DNA of 64,000 nucleotides, taken from Watersipora subatra (Eukaryota > Bryozoa > Gymnolaemata > Cheilostomatida > Watersiporidae). How positions within the stretch are numbered: position 1 is the stretch's first letter; every line of letters starts with the position of its first letter. Shown one piece after another: positions 62,513-64,000 of this stretch. The notes beneath the pieces were generated by a model. It was not told where the DNA came from. It saw only the letters and a list, made by a program, of their open reading frames with translations, and made no database searches. The stretch lies in contig NC_088711.1 in the NCBI RefSeq assembly GCF_963576615.1, forward strand, positions 40,916,621 through 40,980,620, given 5' to 3'. Position numbers and translations under genes: made by a program.

Positions 62513-64000
62513 GACATTCACAACAGAAACTTGGTCTATTGATTAGCCTCTAGTAAATATGATATTATTTTCTACCTAGGTATCCTGAATCAACCAATGT
62601 TAGGTTCTGTGTGTGGGTTATATAGGGCACTCTCATGATTTGAGCAGCCAGTTAGAATATACTACTGACTTAGGTTATGCATAGTTCACAGCTATAACAT
62701 CCTTCTCAACAGGTATTAGTAGAATTGTTTGGAGATGTAAGTTTCGCAAAAAATTAAAAGCGTCTCTGTTATGGAAAAACAACTGTTATATAAATGATCA
62801 TTGAAGGTCAATCCGATGTTGGCAATTTTTATTGTCAGAATATTGTACCAATTCAGCATTCGCGCTAGAATATAGCTTGTACATTATAAAACTAGATGTT
62901 TTGAAAGCAAGTAGTTGTATTGAAGTTTCTGATTTTCTTGTACAAATTTGGAAAAAATACCTTTATTTGCTGTTGAACTTTGATCCATGCAAGCTTGAGC
63001 TTATCGATGTAATTCTAGATATGTACAGCTGTTAAAGTCCAATAACAAATTTGGGTGTGAACCATCTCTGTCTTACACAGTAAACTATGGTTAATAAACA
63101 TAAATGAATGTTAGGTTTTATTAAGCCGCTATGTACAAAAACCAATAACAGATTTGGGTGTGAACCATCTCTACCTTGAACAGCAAACTGAAGTTATTAA
63201 AAATCAATGTATGTTGGGTTTTATTACACCGCTATGTACATGTAAAAGCTGTGCAAAGATTTACCATTAGCTAGGCGATGAAGCTAACATCCACAGTACA
63301 CACTTTCAAATGTGGTATATATATATATATACACAAAAGCTGCGCTACATATAATTTACTGCACAAGTCATTACATCGGTACACGCAGACTCAATTGACC
63401 AGACTGCTTGTTTACTGGTGCTACCTAGGTTTATGTTGTAAAGGACGACAGACTTGCTGGTGTAAGTGTAAGAGAAATTTAATTTAGACAGCAGTGACAG
63501 CATCTATGTTGGCTGACTAACATGGATATCATTTGCTAACAGTCATGGCCAAAATGTCAACCAGTGTGTTGAAAACTGATCTGTCTGTAGCAGCTTAACC
63601 TTTGACTAACAAATATTTGACAACATTGGGTCATTCCATATAGACATGTTCAGTATTATCACCAGCTTTTTAAGACCGTTCTCTCTAGCAAATGATGTCA
63701 ATAAGACAGCTTTATTAAAGTTTGTTTTACAAACACTTCCATTTTAAAGTGACTCAAATCTGAATGACAAACAATTTTATACATTTGCAAATATCTACAA
63801 TGCCAGTAGAGTTCACTGGTACTATCACCTACTAGTTGTGGGTGGAGCCCTACGTAAACTAAATCCTATTGAACTTCTTTGTCAAAAACATTGAATAAAA
63901 CCTAATCTAACTCAATGGTAAGTTGGCAATTTAGCTATTCAGCCATGCTCTTAACTGTCAGGATTATCAAATAATCACTGCAATGGAGTAACAGCAGCGC
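62513..64000. other. Gap downstream of RPS23
   Basis: No gene is supported. It contains a 103-bp direct duplication (63,039-63,240) and a TA microsatellite at 63,317-63,332. Short open frames show no recognisable features. Confidence 0.6.
63039..63240. repeat. Two tandem copies of a ~102-bp sequence
   Basis: CCAATAACAAATTTGGGTGT ... CGCTATGTACA at 63,039 is repeated from 63,142 with about 15 percent divergence by eye. Each copy holds TTATTAAGCC/TTATTACACC near its end. Confidence 0.9.

Overview
This is a gene-poor, AT-rich, intron-rich and repeat-rich piece of an invertebrate animal genome. Large introns with GT-AG junctions, three housekeeping genes with animal orthologues, and Ty3/gypsy, CR1-like and P-like elements all point to a metazoan. 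A lophotrochozoan (mollusc, bryozoan or similar) is my guess, but the sequence does not settle it.

Layout. (1) 233-344: one exon-like segment of an unrecognised minus-strand gene. (2) 3,036-23,028: a complete TAF4 (TFIID subunit 4) coding region on the minus strand, 13 exons, 718 codons, every exon junction in phase. Its introns carry several small inverted-repeat elements and a 15-bp tandem array. (3) 23-41 kb: mostly non-coding DNA with tandem arrays, a possible small plus-strand gene (30,714-33,979) and a nested transposon block. In that block a 42-bp tandem array is split by a P-element-like transposon (8-bp target duplication, terminal inverted repeats, decayed THAP domain), which is itself split by a young Ty3/gypsy retrotransposon (5-bp target duplication, nearly identical LTRs, one in-frame stop in pol). 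(4) 41,799-57,776: complete ATP6AP1 (V-ATPase accessory subunit S1/Ac45) on the minus strand, 8 exons, 397 codons. Its 7.6-kb first intron holds an open, apparently full-length CR1-like LINE on the opposite strand, ending about 18 bp from the exon 1 splice donor. (5) 57,944-62,481: complete RPS23 on the plus strand, 4 exons, 143 codons, the first coding exon only 4 nt long. (6) 62.5-64 kb: no gene seen.

ATP6AP1 and RPS23 are divergent and only 167 bp separates their start codons. That spacer holds a perfect palindrome GTCACGTGAC, which is the consensus CLEAR element recognised by TFEB/MITF-type factors, a second CATGTG M-box-like site, and a pyrimidine tract of 5'-TOP type just before the RPS23 start. 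It therefore looks like a compact bidirectional promoter linking a lysosomal/V-ATPase gene to a ribosomal-protein gene.

The main findings are the nested array/P-like/gypsy insertion, the CLEAR-containing bidirectional promoter, the open LINE next to a splice site, and several tandem arrays and foldback elements whose internal order records how they grew. Exon boundaries were read by eye from splice motifs and family similarity. No database search was run.
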